A stretch of DNA of 51,278 nucleotides from an uncultured Caryophanales bacterium. GTDB lineage: Bacteria > Bacillota_I > Bacilli_A > RF39 > UBA660. Of this stretch, positions 8,264-15,074 are shown piece by piece. The number at the start of each line of letters is the position of its first letter. The stretch's first letter is position 1. The stretch covers positions 111,108 to 162,385 of the forward strand of contig CAMKAT010000001.1 of the NCBI GenBank assembly GCA_946410555.1, in the 5' to 3' direction. A program made the translations under genes and the position numbers. The notes beneath the pieces were generated by a model that did no database searches, was not told where the DNA came from, and worked only from the letters and a program-made list of their open reading frames with translations.

Positions 8264-8312
8264 TTGACAAAATGTGTAAAAAGAACTAGAATAAGCAGCA
8301 ATCAAAGGGGTT
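8264..8312 (+). promoter_or_regulatory. Strong promoter with conserved start element (copy 1)
   Basis: TTGACA (8264-8269), a 17-bp spacer and TAGAAT (8287-8292), followed by AAGCAGCAATCAAAGGGG. The -10 through the start region is almost identical to the sortase promoter at 10919-10966, although the spacers differ. This suggests a shared regulator or a conserved initially transcribed sequence. Confidence 0.75.
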
Positions 8313-8319
8313 TTTGGTT

Positions 8320-9054
8320 ATGAAAAGAAGAATTTTGGGGATAATTATATCTTTATTAGTAATATCTTCATTTGTATTTAGTTTATGTTTAATAAGCAAA
8401 GATACTAATGAAAAAGATTTACTTGCTTATGTAAATACTGATACTTCATCAAGTAGTGAATCTAGTAGTTCAAGTAGTACTTCAAGTGAGACTGTTGTTA
8501 CTACAACTAGTTCATATACTGTTACTAATACAGTAAAGACTACTAAAAAAGTAAGTGTAGTATCTGGGATTGGTGAGACTAAAGGTAATGTTGATATTAG
8601 TTATTTAAATCAATTAAATACAGAACTTAATAAATTACCGTCATCTTTACTTAATGCTTTTAAAAGAAAAGGATGGCATATTTATGTAACTGATGAAAAT
8701 ATTGCTAAAAATTATTTTGGTAGTAAATATTCATCTGTCCAAGGTGTTACTATATATAAAGATAAAGTAATATTAATTGAAGCAAGAAGTGTAGCTATCA
8801 AAGAGTCAACTATTCATGAGTTTGGTCACTTTGTAGATTATGCTACTGGTTTTAATACAAACTCTAGATATTTTATGAGTGTCTATAAAGAAGAAGCAGA
8901 TACTTTTAAAAGTAGAATAAGTAATTCTACATGTGTAAGGGATGAACAAGAATTATTTGCAGAAAGTTTCTTTTATTACTTTAAAGACCCAAGTGTAATA
9001 CCAACTAAAACTAATACTTTTATAGAAGCAAGAATAAGTGATTTAAGTAACTAA
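8320..9054 (+). CDS. Secreted or membrane-anchored zinc metalloprotease-like protein
   Basis: A 244-residue protein with an N-terminal signal/anchor helix (about 3-24), a low-complexity Ser/Thr-rich linker (about 40-80) and a C-terminal domain carrying STIHEFGHFVDYATG near residue 168, an HExxH-type zinc motif (HEFGH), followed by a downstream acidic ELFAESF that could supply the third ligand (gluzincin-like, resembling the anthrax lethal-factor C-terminal ATLF peptidase group). The substrate is unknown. ATG 8320 is used because AAAGGGG lies 9 bases upstream. It shares its promoter element with the sortase gene 2.6 kb away, which fits a surface role. Confidence 0.7.
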   Translation: MKRRILGIIISLLVISSFVFSLCLISKDTNEKDLLAYVNTDTSSSSESSSSSSTSSETVVTTTSSYTVTNTVKTTKKVSVVSGIGETKGNVDISYLNQLNTELNKLPSSLLNAFKRKGWHIYVTDENIAKNYFGSKYSSVQGVTIYKDKVILIEARSVAIKESTIHEFGHFVDYATGFNTNSRYFMSVYKEEADTFKSRISNSTCVRDEQELFAESFFYYFKDPSVIPTKTNTFIEARISDLSN

Positions 9055-9068
9055 TCACTTATTTTTTT
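9033..9068 (+). terminator. Intrinsic terminator after metalloprotease gene
   Basis: AATAAGTGATT pairs with AATCACTTATT (11 bp) around a 9-base loop, then TTTTTT. The stem spans the gene's stop codon. Confidence 0.85.
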
Positions 9069-9094
9069 GTTATAATTACTATGGAGGTTAAAGT

Positions 9095-9424
9095 ATGAAG
9101 AATAATTTAAGTGAAAGAAAAAGAATTACATCTTCAAGAAAGATGTTAAAGAAAAAGACAGATGTTATAGTTCTTATTGCATTACTTACAGGAATAGCTA
9201 TTTCAACTAATTCATGTGAAACAGATAAAGTTAATGCAAACAGTGAAACAAGAACTATAACTGAATCTAACTTTGGTGGTATAATTATTAAGGATGCTTC
9301 TAACATAAATGAAAGAGTTTCTTTAGGTGATTATAAACCAGAAGAAGATTCTACTTCTTTTGTAAAAAGAACTATAAGAAATAATAATCTTGTTAGAACA
9401 TTAAAAAAGAAGAAGGGAAGATAA
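9095..9424 (+). CDS. Unknown small single-pass protein
   Basis: A 109-residue protein: a very basic N-terminal 25 residues, one hydrophobic segment (about 26-42, VIVLIALLTGIAIS) followed by NSCE, and a polar tail ending in a basic run (LKKKKGR). The Cys just after the helix hints at a lipobox but does not fit it well. No family recognised. GGAGGTTAAAGT precedes the ATG and a TATAAT at 9071-9076 could serve as -10. It sits 3 bp before the Bax-inhibitor-like gene, so the two are likely cotranscribed. Confidence 0.6.
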   Translation: MKNNLSERKRITSSRKMLKKKTDVIVLIALLTGIAISTNSCETDKVNANSETRTITESNFGGIIIKDASNINERVSLGDYKPEEDSTSFVKRTIRNNNLVRTLKKKKGR

Positions 9425-9427
9425 AAT

Positions 9428-10072
9428 TTGAAAAAATTATATGCAGATACTTTTAGATGGCTTGCAATTGGTCTTCTAATAACATTTGTAACAGGATTTG
9501 CACTTGCATCAGATCAAGCATTATTAATTGCATTATTAAATAATCCATTAGGTTATTTATTACCAATCGTTGTACAAATTGGTATATGTTTATTATTTGG
9601 TCTAATAATTAGAAAGTTGAGTTATGGAGGATGTGTAGCACTATTCATAGTATATTCACTCCTTACAGGATTAGATATAGCAGTCCTTCTATGTATATTT
9701 GAATTAGGTAGTGTTATATCAATATTCTTTGGAACTGCATTTGCCTTTGGTTTAATTGCATTCTTAGGTAAATACTTAGATGTAGATGTAACAAAGATGG
9801 GTACTATACTTCTTGTATCATTACTAGGAGTAATAGTAATGTCATTACTTAATGTATTTGTATTTGGATCAAATGAACTTGGATTATTAGTATCCGTAAT
9901 TGCTATAGTAATATTCATGGGATATATTATTTACGATTTAAAAATAGTTGAACCTTTATCTCTAGAAATCGGAGAAGATAAAGCTTCAATATATTGTGCA
10001 TTCCAATTATATTTAGATTTCATTAATTTATTTATTAGATTACTTGAAATATTTGGTAAAAGAAGAGACTAG
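9428..10072 (+). CDS. Bax inhibitor-1/YccA-family membrane protein
   Basis: A 214-residue protein with seven closely packed hydrophobic helices and the family's typical features: a hydrophobic core with small residues, the motif GYIIYDLKIVE near residue 165 and a final pair of helices with conserved Asp (LYLDFINLFIRLLEIFG). This is the UPF0005/BI-1/YccA family, whose members act as membrane Ca2+ leak or stress proteins; the bacterial role is unsettled. It starts with TTG, preceded by GGGAAG; no closer in-frame ATG exists. It lies 3 bp after the small membrane protein. Confidence 0.85.
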   Translation: MKKLYADTFRWLAIGLLITFVTGFALASDQALLIALLNNPLGYLLPIVVQIGICLLFGLIIRKLSYGGCVALFIVYSLLTGLDIAVLLCIFELGSVISIFFGTAFAFGLIAFLGKYLDVDVTKMGTILLVSLLGVIVMSLLNVFVFGSNELGLLVSVIAIVIFMGYIIYDLKIVEPLSLEIGEDKASIYCAFQLYLDFINLFIRLLEIFGKRRD

Positions 10073-10089
10073 TAAATCTAGTCTCTTTT
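10063..10089 (+). terminator. Intrinsic terminator after BI-1 gene
   Basis: A 10-bp stem AAGAGACTAG / CTAGTCTCTT with a 5-base loop and a short T-run. The gene's TAG stop is in the left arm. Confidence 0.85.
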
Positions 10090-10092
10090 AAT

Positions 10093-10121
10093 TTGACAAT
10101 AAATAATAGATATAATAATAT
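10093..10121 (+). promoter_or_regulatory. Promoter of lipoprotein gene
   Basis: TTGACA (10093-10098) with TAATAT (10116-10121) at 17 bp. A better TATAAT at 10111 is only 12 bp away, so the exact -10 is uncertain. Confidence 0.5.
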
Positions 10122-10145
10122 AAATATTACTTGAGGGAGAGATTT

Positions 10146-10895
10146 ATGAAGAATTTAAAATTAAATAAAAAAATATTAGCTCTAGCTATAGCAAGTGGAT
10201 TAACATTAACTGGATGTGCAAGTGATGAATTAGGAGCAGATAATTCTAAATATGATATGCTAAGTACTGTAAGTGATTCATCAGATGACATTTTATCAGG
10301 AATAACTCAAACATTAGATGTTAATGGAGAAGACTTTAAATTATTAGTTAAATATACAACCGAAGAAAAAGAATGGAGAATTACATCAGATAAAAGAATT
10401 AGTATGGAAATTCAAACACTTGATTTACCAAGCAATAAAGAAGTATATATTGATAATATTCATACTGATACATCAATAATAGCTACAAATGTAATATTTG
10501 ATGGTATCAGACAAGATTCAATGGATGATAGAATTCATAATTCTAAAATGATTGGATTCCCAATTGATAATGATACTTCTTATTATGGTATCAATGAAAT
10601 CGAAGGAGAAAACAAAGAATTTATTTCTGGATACATATATGGTTACAAAGGATATACATCTGGTGAAATTACTGAAAAAAGATTATATGAATCAGACTTC
10701 CTTAAACAAGGTGTATATGGTAATAAAATAGATTCTATTATTGATTTAATAATAATAGATACTACAACAAATGAAACAAGAGCAGTTTCAGTACCTTCTA
10801 TATTATTAGTTGAAGCTAATAATAAAATCAGAAAGAGTGATGGAACTATCTATGAATATGATCGTGAAGGAAATAGTAAAGTATTAACTAGATAG
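10146..10895 (+). CDS. Putative lipoprotein of unknown function
   Basis: A 249-residue protein with a basic N-terminus, hydrophobic core and lipobox LTGC (Cys near residue 24), so a membrane-anchored extracellular lipoprotein is predicted. The mature region is acidic, with no family I recognise. ATG 10146 is chosen because GGGAGAG lies just upstream; the in-frame TTG at 10131 overlaps that site. It is flanked by its own promoter and terminator, so it is probably monocistronic. Confidence 0.75.
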   Translation: MKNLKLNKKILALAIASGLTLTGCASDELGADNSKYDMLSTVSDSSDDILSGITQTLDVNGEDFKLLVKYTTEEKEWRITSDKRISMEIQTLDLPSNKEVYIDNIHTDTSIIATNVIFDGIRQDSMDDRIHNSKMIGFPIDNDTSYYGINEIEGENKEFISGYIYGYKGYTSGEITEKRLYESDFLKQGVYGNKIDSIIDLIIIDTTTNETRAVSVPSILLVEANNKIRKSDGTIYEYDREGNSKVLTR

Positions 10896-10918
10896 AGGTT
10901 TATAAAACCTCTTTTAAT
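10894..10918 (+). terminator. Intrinsic terminator after lipoprotein gene
   Basis: AGAGGTTT / AAACCTCT form an 8-bp stem with a 3-base loop, followed by TTTAATTT; it abuts the next promoter. Confidence 0.8.
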
Positions 10919-10966
10919 TTGACATAAATACTATTAAGTACTAGAATAAGCAGCAATTAAGCGGGG
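10919..10966 (+). promoter_or_regulatory. Strong promoter with conserved start element (copy 2)
   Basis: TTGACA (10919-10924), 17-bp spacer, TAGAAT (10942-10947), then AAGCAGCAATTAAGCGGGGG. From ACTAGAAT through GCAGCAAT it is identical to the metalloprotease promoter at 8264-8312, while the spacers differ, so the start-region sequence appears conserved. Confidence 0.75.
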
Positions 10967-10974
10967 GATTAAGT

Positions 10975-11703
10975 ATGAAGAAAAAAATACTTATTATGAT
11001 ACTTCTTATTTTAGTAGTATTTGTAGATGTTTATTCTATTAATCATTTATGGACTCCAAAAAGTAAAACATATTATATTAGTGAAAATATTATTGCAAAT
11101 GTTGTAGAACCAACAAACAATCAACCTAAGATAAATGTTGTAGAAGAATTAAGAAAAGAGTATAAGAATGATGATATCAAAGGAATACTTAGTATAGATA
11201 ATAGTGATTATAATGCTATTGTTACTCAAACTACAGATAACTCATTCTATTTAAGTAGGGATGCAAAGAAAACAAGAGATGGTCTAGGAACTCCATTCAT
11301 AGATTATAGAATTGATCTTAATAATACTAAGAAGATACTTATATTTGCTCATAACTCTAAGTATAAAGAAATGCCTTTTAAAATCTTAGAGAATTACTAT
11401 GATGAAGAGTATTATAAAGAACATAAATATTTAACTTTAACTTTAGAAAATGAAAATATTAAATATGAGATATTCTCAGTATATGTAGATTATCAAGATT
11501 TTGACTATTATGATTTAAACTTTAAAAATAATACTGAATGGTTTAATCATATTAAGAAACTTAAATCTAATTCTTTCTATGATACAGGTGTAGAGCTTGA
11601 AAGCGATGATGATATTATTATTCTTCAAACTTGTTCTACATTAAAAAAATATTCAAACTACAAACATAAATTCTTAGTAGTCATGGGAAGAAGGGTAAAA
11701 TAA
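10975..11703 (+). CDS. Class B-like sortase
   Basis: A 242-residue protein with an N-terminal membrane anchor (about 5-22) and an extracellular sortase domain. Catalytic features in order: IFAHNSKYKEMPF (the sortase His) near residue 125, the SrtB-like extra helix region, IILQTCS with the catalytic Cys near residue 221, and VMGRRV with the conserved Arg at the C-terminus. Sortases attach surface proteins to peptidoglycan at LPxTG/NPxTN-type signals; no such substrate is visible in this window. The promoter matches that of the metalloprotease gene at 8320. The stop overlaps the ATG of a 24-residue ORF (TAATG). Confidence 0.85.
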   Translation: MKKKILIMILLILVVFVDVYSINHLWTPKSKTYYISENIIANVVEPTNNQPKINVVEELRKEYKNDDIKGILSIDNSDYNAIVTQTTDNSFYLSRDAKKTRDGLGTPFIDYRIDLNNTKKILIFAHNSKYKEMPFKILENYYDEEYYKEHKYLTLTLENENIKYEIFSVYVDYQDFDYYDLNFKNNTEWFNHIKKLKSNSFYDTGVELESDDDIIILQTCSTLKKYSNYKHKFLVVMGRRVK

Positions 11704-11777
11704 TGACTTTAGTATTATTAAATATTATATATTGTTTATATTTATTTGTTATTTTATCTATTATTTATTTCATATAA
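11703..11777 (+). CDS. 24-residue hydrophobic microprotein coupled to sortase
   Basis: The ATG at 11703 overlaps the sortase stop (TAATG), and GAAGGG lies about 8 bases upstream inside the sortase gene. The ORF encodes MTLVLLNIIYCLYLFVILSI then four more residues, almost entirely hydrophobic: one membrane helix. It ends exactly at the start of a strong terminator. The coupling, ribosome site and helix composition support a real small membrane protein; function is unknown. AT-rich DNA can produce such frames by chance, so this is a candidate. Confidence 0.5.
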   Translation: MTLVLLNIIYCLYLFVILSIIYFI

Positions 11778-11803
11778 GAGTTAACAATTGTTAACTCTTT
11801 TTA
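11777..11803 (+). terminator. Intrinsic terminator, perfect palindrome
   Basis: A 22-bp perfect palindrome at 11777-11798 (AGAGTTAAC / GTTAACTCT arms around AATT) followed by TTTTATTT ends the sortase transcript. Confidence 0.85.
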
Positions 11804-11817
11804 TTTAGTGCTATAAT
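11788..11817 (+). promoter_or_regulatory. Promoter of cmk-like operon
   Basis: TATAAT (11812-11817) preceded by TGC (extended -10) with a weak TTGTTA (11788-11793) at 18 bp; it overlaps the upstream terminator. Confidence 0.6.
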
Positions 11818-11837
11818 CAAATAAAGGATGTGGTCTT

Positions 11838-12419
11838 ATGCTAATAACTTTAGATGGTTTAAGTGGAACTGGTAAAAGTTCAGTCGCAACACTTCTTGCT
11901 AGTAAATTAAATCTAACAAGTATTTCTAGTGGAGACTACTTTAGATCAATTGCATACTATCTTGTTAAGAATAACATTGATGTAGATTCAATTGACTATG
12001 AGACACTTAAAGAATTGAAAATTAAAAGAGTTAATTCACAAGTATTTTTAAATGATGAAGATATAACAATTCATTTAAAAACACCAGAGATTAATGTTAT
12101 GTCTGCACGAATTGCAAACATTAAAGAAATCCAAGATATCGTAGATCATCTTGAAAGAAGTCTTATGACAGAAAGAACAATCATAGATGGTAGAGATGTA
12201 AATGTTAGATTTCCAGATGCTGACTATTCGTTCTATTTAACTGCATCAGTTGATGAAAGAATGAAAAGAATGAAATCTACAAAAGAAGAAGTAAACTCTA
12301 GAGATCATTGGGATTTACTTGGTAATATAAGAAAAAGTAATAAGTTAATAGAAATAGACACAGACAATAAATCAGTTGAAGAAATAACTGATGAAATAAT
12401 TCATATTATAGGAGAATAA
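11838..12419 (+). CDS. cmk: Short (d)CMP kinase-like protein
   Basis: A 193-residue P-loop kinase with GLSGTGKSSVA (Walker A, residues 7-17), SSGDYFR (substrate side), TIIDGRDVNVRFPDADYSFYLTA-type central block (split Arg-Asp-Val motif) near residues 115-135, and VNSRDHWDLLGNIR near 152. These match cytidylate kinase (CMP + ATP to CDP). It is about 30 residues shorter than typical bacterial Cmk, the loss lying around the NMP-binding insert, as in archaeal-type or divergent enzymes. It starts the cluster with ASCH and DUF3592-like genes (spacings 3 bp and 0 bp). Confidence 0.75.
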   Translation: MLITLDGLSGTGKSSVATLLASKLNLTSISSGDYFRSIAYYLVKNNIDVDSIDYETLKELKIKRVNSQVFLNDEDITIHLKTPEINVMSARIANIKEIQDIVDHLERSLMTERTIIDGRDVNVRFPDADYSFYLTASVDERMKRMKSTKEEVNSRDHWDLLGNIRKSNKLIEIDTDNKSVEEITDEIIHIIGE

Positions 12420-12422
12420 ATT

Positions 12423-12752
12423 ATGAGAATGCATTTAGATGATAATTATTTTAGAAAAATTAAAGAAGGAACTAAAACAATTGAAGTTCGTCTTAATGAT
12501 GAAAAACGTAGAGAATTAAAAATAGGGGATATAATTACTTTTGATAATAGAAGTAGTGATGAAAAGTTAGAAGCTAGAGTTACTAATCTTTATGTATATA
12601 AAAACTTTGAAGAATTATATAAACATCACGATAAAATATCTTTAGGATATAATGAAGATGAAATTGCATCTCCATCTGATATGAGAATGTTTTATTCTTT
12701 TGAAGATACTATTAAATATGGAGTAGTAGCAATAGAAATAGAAGTGATTTAA
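12423..12752 (+). CDS. ASCH-domain protein
   Basis: A 109-residue protein covering a single ASCH/PUA-like fold: the N-terminal LDDNYFRKIKEGTKTIEVRL strand-helix with the GTKTIEVR motif, the LKIGDIITF strand (about 35-45), and a C-terminal VVAIEI strand. ASCH domains are predicted RNA- or nucleotide-binding modules, and some hydrolyse N4-acetylcytidine or cut RNA; the role here is unknown. The ribosome site GGAG is inside the end of the cmk-like gene and the next gene starts immediately after its stop, so it is in an operon. Confidence 0.8.
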   Translation: MRMHLDDNYFRKIKEGTKTIEVRLNDEKRRELKIGDIITFDNRSSDEKLEARVTNLYVYKNFEELYKHHDKISLGYNEDEIASPSDMRMFYSFEDTIKYGVVAIEIEVI

Positions 12753-13187
12753 ATGATACAAAACTTAAGAATTAAATATGCAATTATTGCATCTTTACTT
12801 ATAGGGTTTATGTTTACTATTTCTTTTGGTCTATATGGATATACATACTATGAAATATATTTACATTCAGAACCTGTTTATGGAATTGTAGAAAATATAG
12901 ATTATGATTCAGGAACGACTACTATAAGTTATATTAAAGATGCATACAAATATAAGAGCACTGTTCATTTTATAGATTCAGGACTTAAAGTCGGTGATAA
13001 GACAACGGTTTACTATGATGTTAGGAACCCATCTAAGTCTTTTATATATGAACAAGCTACCATTCTATTATTCTTTTTTGGAATAGGAATTTTCTTTATA
13101 GTTCTTTCAATAATTCTTATATTTATTAAGACTTATAAAGAAAAAAGAAGTACTAAAAAAAGAAAGAAAAAAAGACGTGTAAAATAA
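12753..13187 (+). CDS. DUF3592-like two-helix membrane protein
   Basis: A 144-residue protein with an N-terminal membrane helix (about 8-30), a small extracytoplasmic beta domain with VYGIVENIDYDSGTTTISY and VGDKTTVYYDVRNPSKSF (about 42-95), a second helix (about 103-124) and a very basic tail of Lys/Arg. The middle strongly resembles the DUF3592 family, whose function is unknown. It begins directly after the ASCH stop (zero spacing), implying translational coupling. Confidence 0.7.
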   Translation: MIQNLRIKYAIIASLLIGFMFTISFGLYGYTYYEIYLHSEPVYGIVENIDYDSGTTTISYIKDAYKYKSTVHFIDSGLKVGDKTTVYYDVRNPSKSFIYEQATILLFFFGIGIFFIVLSIILIFIKTYKEKRSTKKRKKKRRVK

Positions 13188-13249
13188 TTGTCAAAAAACT
13201 TTTTATAGAAATCCTATTATAGTATATTATTATTGTAGGGAGTGATATT

Positions 13250-13450
13250 ATGATTTATCCATCAGTTGATAAAATACTAAATACTATTGATTCAAAGTAT
13301 ATTCTAATTCATGTTGTTTCTCAAAGAAGTAAACAAATCATTGAAAATGGTTATTTACAAAAGAAACAAAACGAATATGTATGTAAAAAGGAAATTGGTA
13401 GAGCTTTAGAAGAAATTGAAGCTGGATTAGTAAAAGTTATAAGAAAATAA
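13250..13450 (+). CDS. rpoZ: RNA polymerase omega subunit
   Basis: A 66-residue protein, a normal length for omega. The pattern MIYPSVDKILNTIDSKYILIHVVSQRSKQI and the later KEIGRALEEIEAGLVKV (RpoZ signature AxxEIxxGxV) fit the subunit that binds the beta' C-terminus and assists assembly. GGGAGTGAT precedes the ATG. It is not beside gmk, its usual neighbour; here it sits between a DUF3592-like gene and the IF3 leader, probably with its own promoter in 13188-13230. Confidence 0.85.
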   Translation: MIYPSVDKILNTIDSKYILIHVVSQRSKQIIENGYLQKKQNEYVCKKEIGRALEEIEAGLVKVIRK

Positions 13451-13459
13451 GTAAAATAT

Positions 13460-13487
13460 GTTGACAAACTACATAAAAATGATATAA
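13460..13487 (+). promoter_or_regulatory. Promoter of infC-rpmI-rplT
   Basis: TTGACA (13460-13465), 16-bp spacer, TGATATAAT giving an extended -10 (TATAAT 13482-13487). A near-consensus promoter as expected for translation genes. Confidence 0.85.
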
Positions 13488-13493
13488 TCAAGT

Positions 13494-13640
13494 TGTTCTA
13501 AAAAGGAAAGAGATGTATCCACATCCACCCGAGCCGTGAATAATGCTGGGTCATAAAGCCAAAGATAAATTGATAAATGTAGTTTTATAAATTTTTTATA
13601 ATGGTTTTAAAGTGGATACGTTTGTATTCACTTTTTATTA
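13494..13640 (+). ncRNA. Ribosomal L20-type leader with attenuator
   Basis: A roughly 150-base untranslated leader before infC. GTATCCAC (13515-13522) is fully complementary to GTGGATAC (13612-13619). The latter can instead pair with GTATTCAC (13624-13631) to form a terminator followed by TTTTTATT. This is a mutually exclusive pairing switch. In Bacillus the same operon is controlled by L20 binding the leader to force termination, so L20-leader (RF00558-like) function is the natural assignment; the alternative pairing is visible, the ligand is inferred. Confidence 0.75.
13611..13640 (+). terminator. Attenuator hairpin in the infC leader
   Basis: AGTGGATAC / GTATTCACT (9 bp, one G-U) with a 4-base loop and a T-rich tail, sited about 40 bases before the infC start; conditional because its left arm can pair upstream. 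Confidence 0.75.
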
Positions 13641-13671
13641 TGTTAAGTTAAATTAAATGGAGGTGTTTAAC

Positions 13672-14211
13672 ATAGCAAATTTTAACAATAAAAACAAAGA
13701 TGATTTACCAATTAATGACCAAATCAGAGTAGGAGAAGTAATGCTTATAGGTCCTAACGGAGAACAAATGGGAACTAAACCACTTGAATTTGCAAAACAA
13801 ATTGCAAATGCTGCAGGGTTAGATCTAGTTTTAATGAATCCAGGTAGCGATAGACCTGTTACTAAGATCATGGACTACAATAGATTCAAATATGAAAAGA
13901 ACAAAAAACAAAAAGAAGCATTAAAGAAACAAAACGCAGCTATTAAAGAATTAAAGGAATACAGATTATCAGCTAAGATTGATATTGGTGACTTTAATAC
14001 TAAAGCTAAAAATGCTCGTGATTATCTTGAAAAAGGTCATAAGATCAAAGTATCTATTCGTTTCAGAGGTAGAGAAATGGCACATACAGAAATTGGTGAA
14101 GATGTTTTAAATCGTTTCGCAGAAACTTTAAGTGAAGTTTCAACTATAGAAACAAAACCAAAATTAGATGGTAGAAATATGACTATGTTACTTGCACCAA
14201 AAAATAATTAA
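13672..14211 (+). CDS. infC: Translation initiation factor IF-3
   Basis: A 179-residue IF-3 with N-terminal domain (NDQIRVGEVMLIGPNGEQMG), linker helix with KKQKEALKKQ and C-terminal domain ending in a KPKLDGRNMTMLLAPK block. IF-3 binds the 30S subunit and checks start codons. The start is chosen as ATA at 13672: GGAGGTG (13659-13665) lies 6 bases before it, whereas the ATG at 13657 overlaps that ribosome site. A non-ATG start on infC, discriminated against by IF-3 itself, is the known autoregulation device. First gene of infC-rpmI-rplT. Confidence 0.95.
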   Translation: MANFNNKNKDDLPINDQIRVGEVMLIGPNGEQMGTKPLEFAKQIANAAGLDLVLMNPGSDRPVTKIMDYNRFKYEKNKKQKEALKKQNAAIKELKEYRLSAKIDIGDFNTKAKNARDYLEKGHKIKVSIRFRGREMAHTEIGEDVLNRFAETLSEVSTIETKPKLDGRNMTMLLAPKNN

Positions 14212-14225
14212 GGAGGATAAAGAAT

Positions 14226-14420
14226 ATGGCAAAAAACAAAATGAAAACTCATAGCGCAACTAAAAAAGTTTTAAAGAAACATAAAAGCGGAAAATTAACT
14301 TACATGAAGAGTGGTAGTACTCATAAAACTGCAAAAGATTCTTCTAAACAAGTAAGACAAAGAAGAAACAAAGGACAATTAGCGAAAGGAATAGCAAAGA
14401 GACTTAAGAAAGTTATCTAA
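14226..14420 (+). CDS. rpmI: Ribosomal protein L35
   Basis: A 64-residue, very basic protein with the L35 pattern KMKTHSATKKVLKKHKSGK at the N-terminus and RQRRNKGQLAKG later. Exactly the family length. AGGAGG lies just before the ATG. It sits between infC (14 bp gap) and rplT (19 bp gap), the conserved order in Bacteria; expression is governed by the leader upstream of infC. Confidence 0.97.
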   Translation: MAKNKMKTHSATKKVLKKHKSGKLTYMKSGSTHKTAKDSSKQVRQRRNKGQLAKGIAKRLKKVI

Positions 14421-14439
14421 TCTATTAAGGGTGAAATAA

Positions 14440-14985
14440 ATGACAAGAGTTAAAGGCGGAAACGTTGCAAAGAATAGACGTAGAAAAGTATTAAAAAGAG
14501 CTAAAGGTTACTTTGGTTCTAAACACAGATTATTCAAAACTGCTCAAGAACAATTAATGCATTCAGGACATTATGCATATAGAGACAGAAAAATGAATAA
14601 GAGAAACTTCAGAAAATTATGGATTACAAGAATTAATGCTGCTTGTAGAATGAACAATATTTCTTACTCAAGATTTATCAATGGTTTAACTAAAGCTGGT
14701 GTTATCATCAACAGAAAGATGTTATCTGAAGTAGCTATCGATAATGCTAAATTATTTACTTCATATGTAAATATTGCTAAAGATGCTTTAAATGGAAAAG
14801 TTGCTAAAACTGAAGTAGCAAAAGCTAACAAAGAAGTTAAAGCTGCTAAACCTGAATCTGAAGTAGAATCTACTGATTTAAATTCATTAAAAGTTGCTGA
14901 ATTAAGAGAAATGGCTGAAGCTAATGGAATTAAAGATGCAGCTAACATGAAAAAAGCTGAATTAGTTGAAGCTTTAAGCAAATAA
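14440..14985 (+). CDS. rplT: Ribosomal protein L20 with C-terminal Rho_N-like domain
   Basis: Residues 1 to about 118 are a normal L20 (TRVKGG start, [16 protein letters not shown], later [15 protein letters not shown] block). L20 usually ends near residue 118, but this protein is 181 residues: an Ala/Lys/Glu-rich linker (about 125-147) leads into [15 protein letters not shown] with the following KKAELVEAL, a typical Rho_N (SAP-like) helix-extended-loop-helix. The ribosome site is AAGGGTG. L20 is both a 50S assembly protein and the probable repressor of this operon, so the extra nucleic-acid-binding domain is notable. Confidence 0.93.
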   Translation: MTRVKGGNVAKNRRRKVLKRAKGYFGSKHRLFKTAQEQLMHSGHYAYRDRKMNKRNFRKLWITRINAACRMNNISYSRFINGLTKAGVIINRKMLSEVAIDNAKLFTSYVNIAKDALNGKVAKTEVAKANKEVKAAKPESEVESTDLNSLKVAELREMAEANGIKDAANMKKAELVEALSK

Positions 14986-15000
14986 TTTAAATAATTTATT

Positions 15001-15030
15001 AAAAAACACTTTTATAAGTGTTTTTTTTTA
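15001..15030 (+). terminator. Terminator of the infC-rpmI-rplT operon
   Basis: AAAAAACACTT / AAGTGTTTTTT stem with a 4-base loop TTAT and a long T-run (15021-15029). Confidence 0.9.
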
Positions 15031-15074
15031 TTTTTATTAATGTTATACTTTAGTTAATGTAGGAGGTTGTTTAT

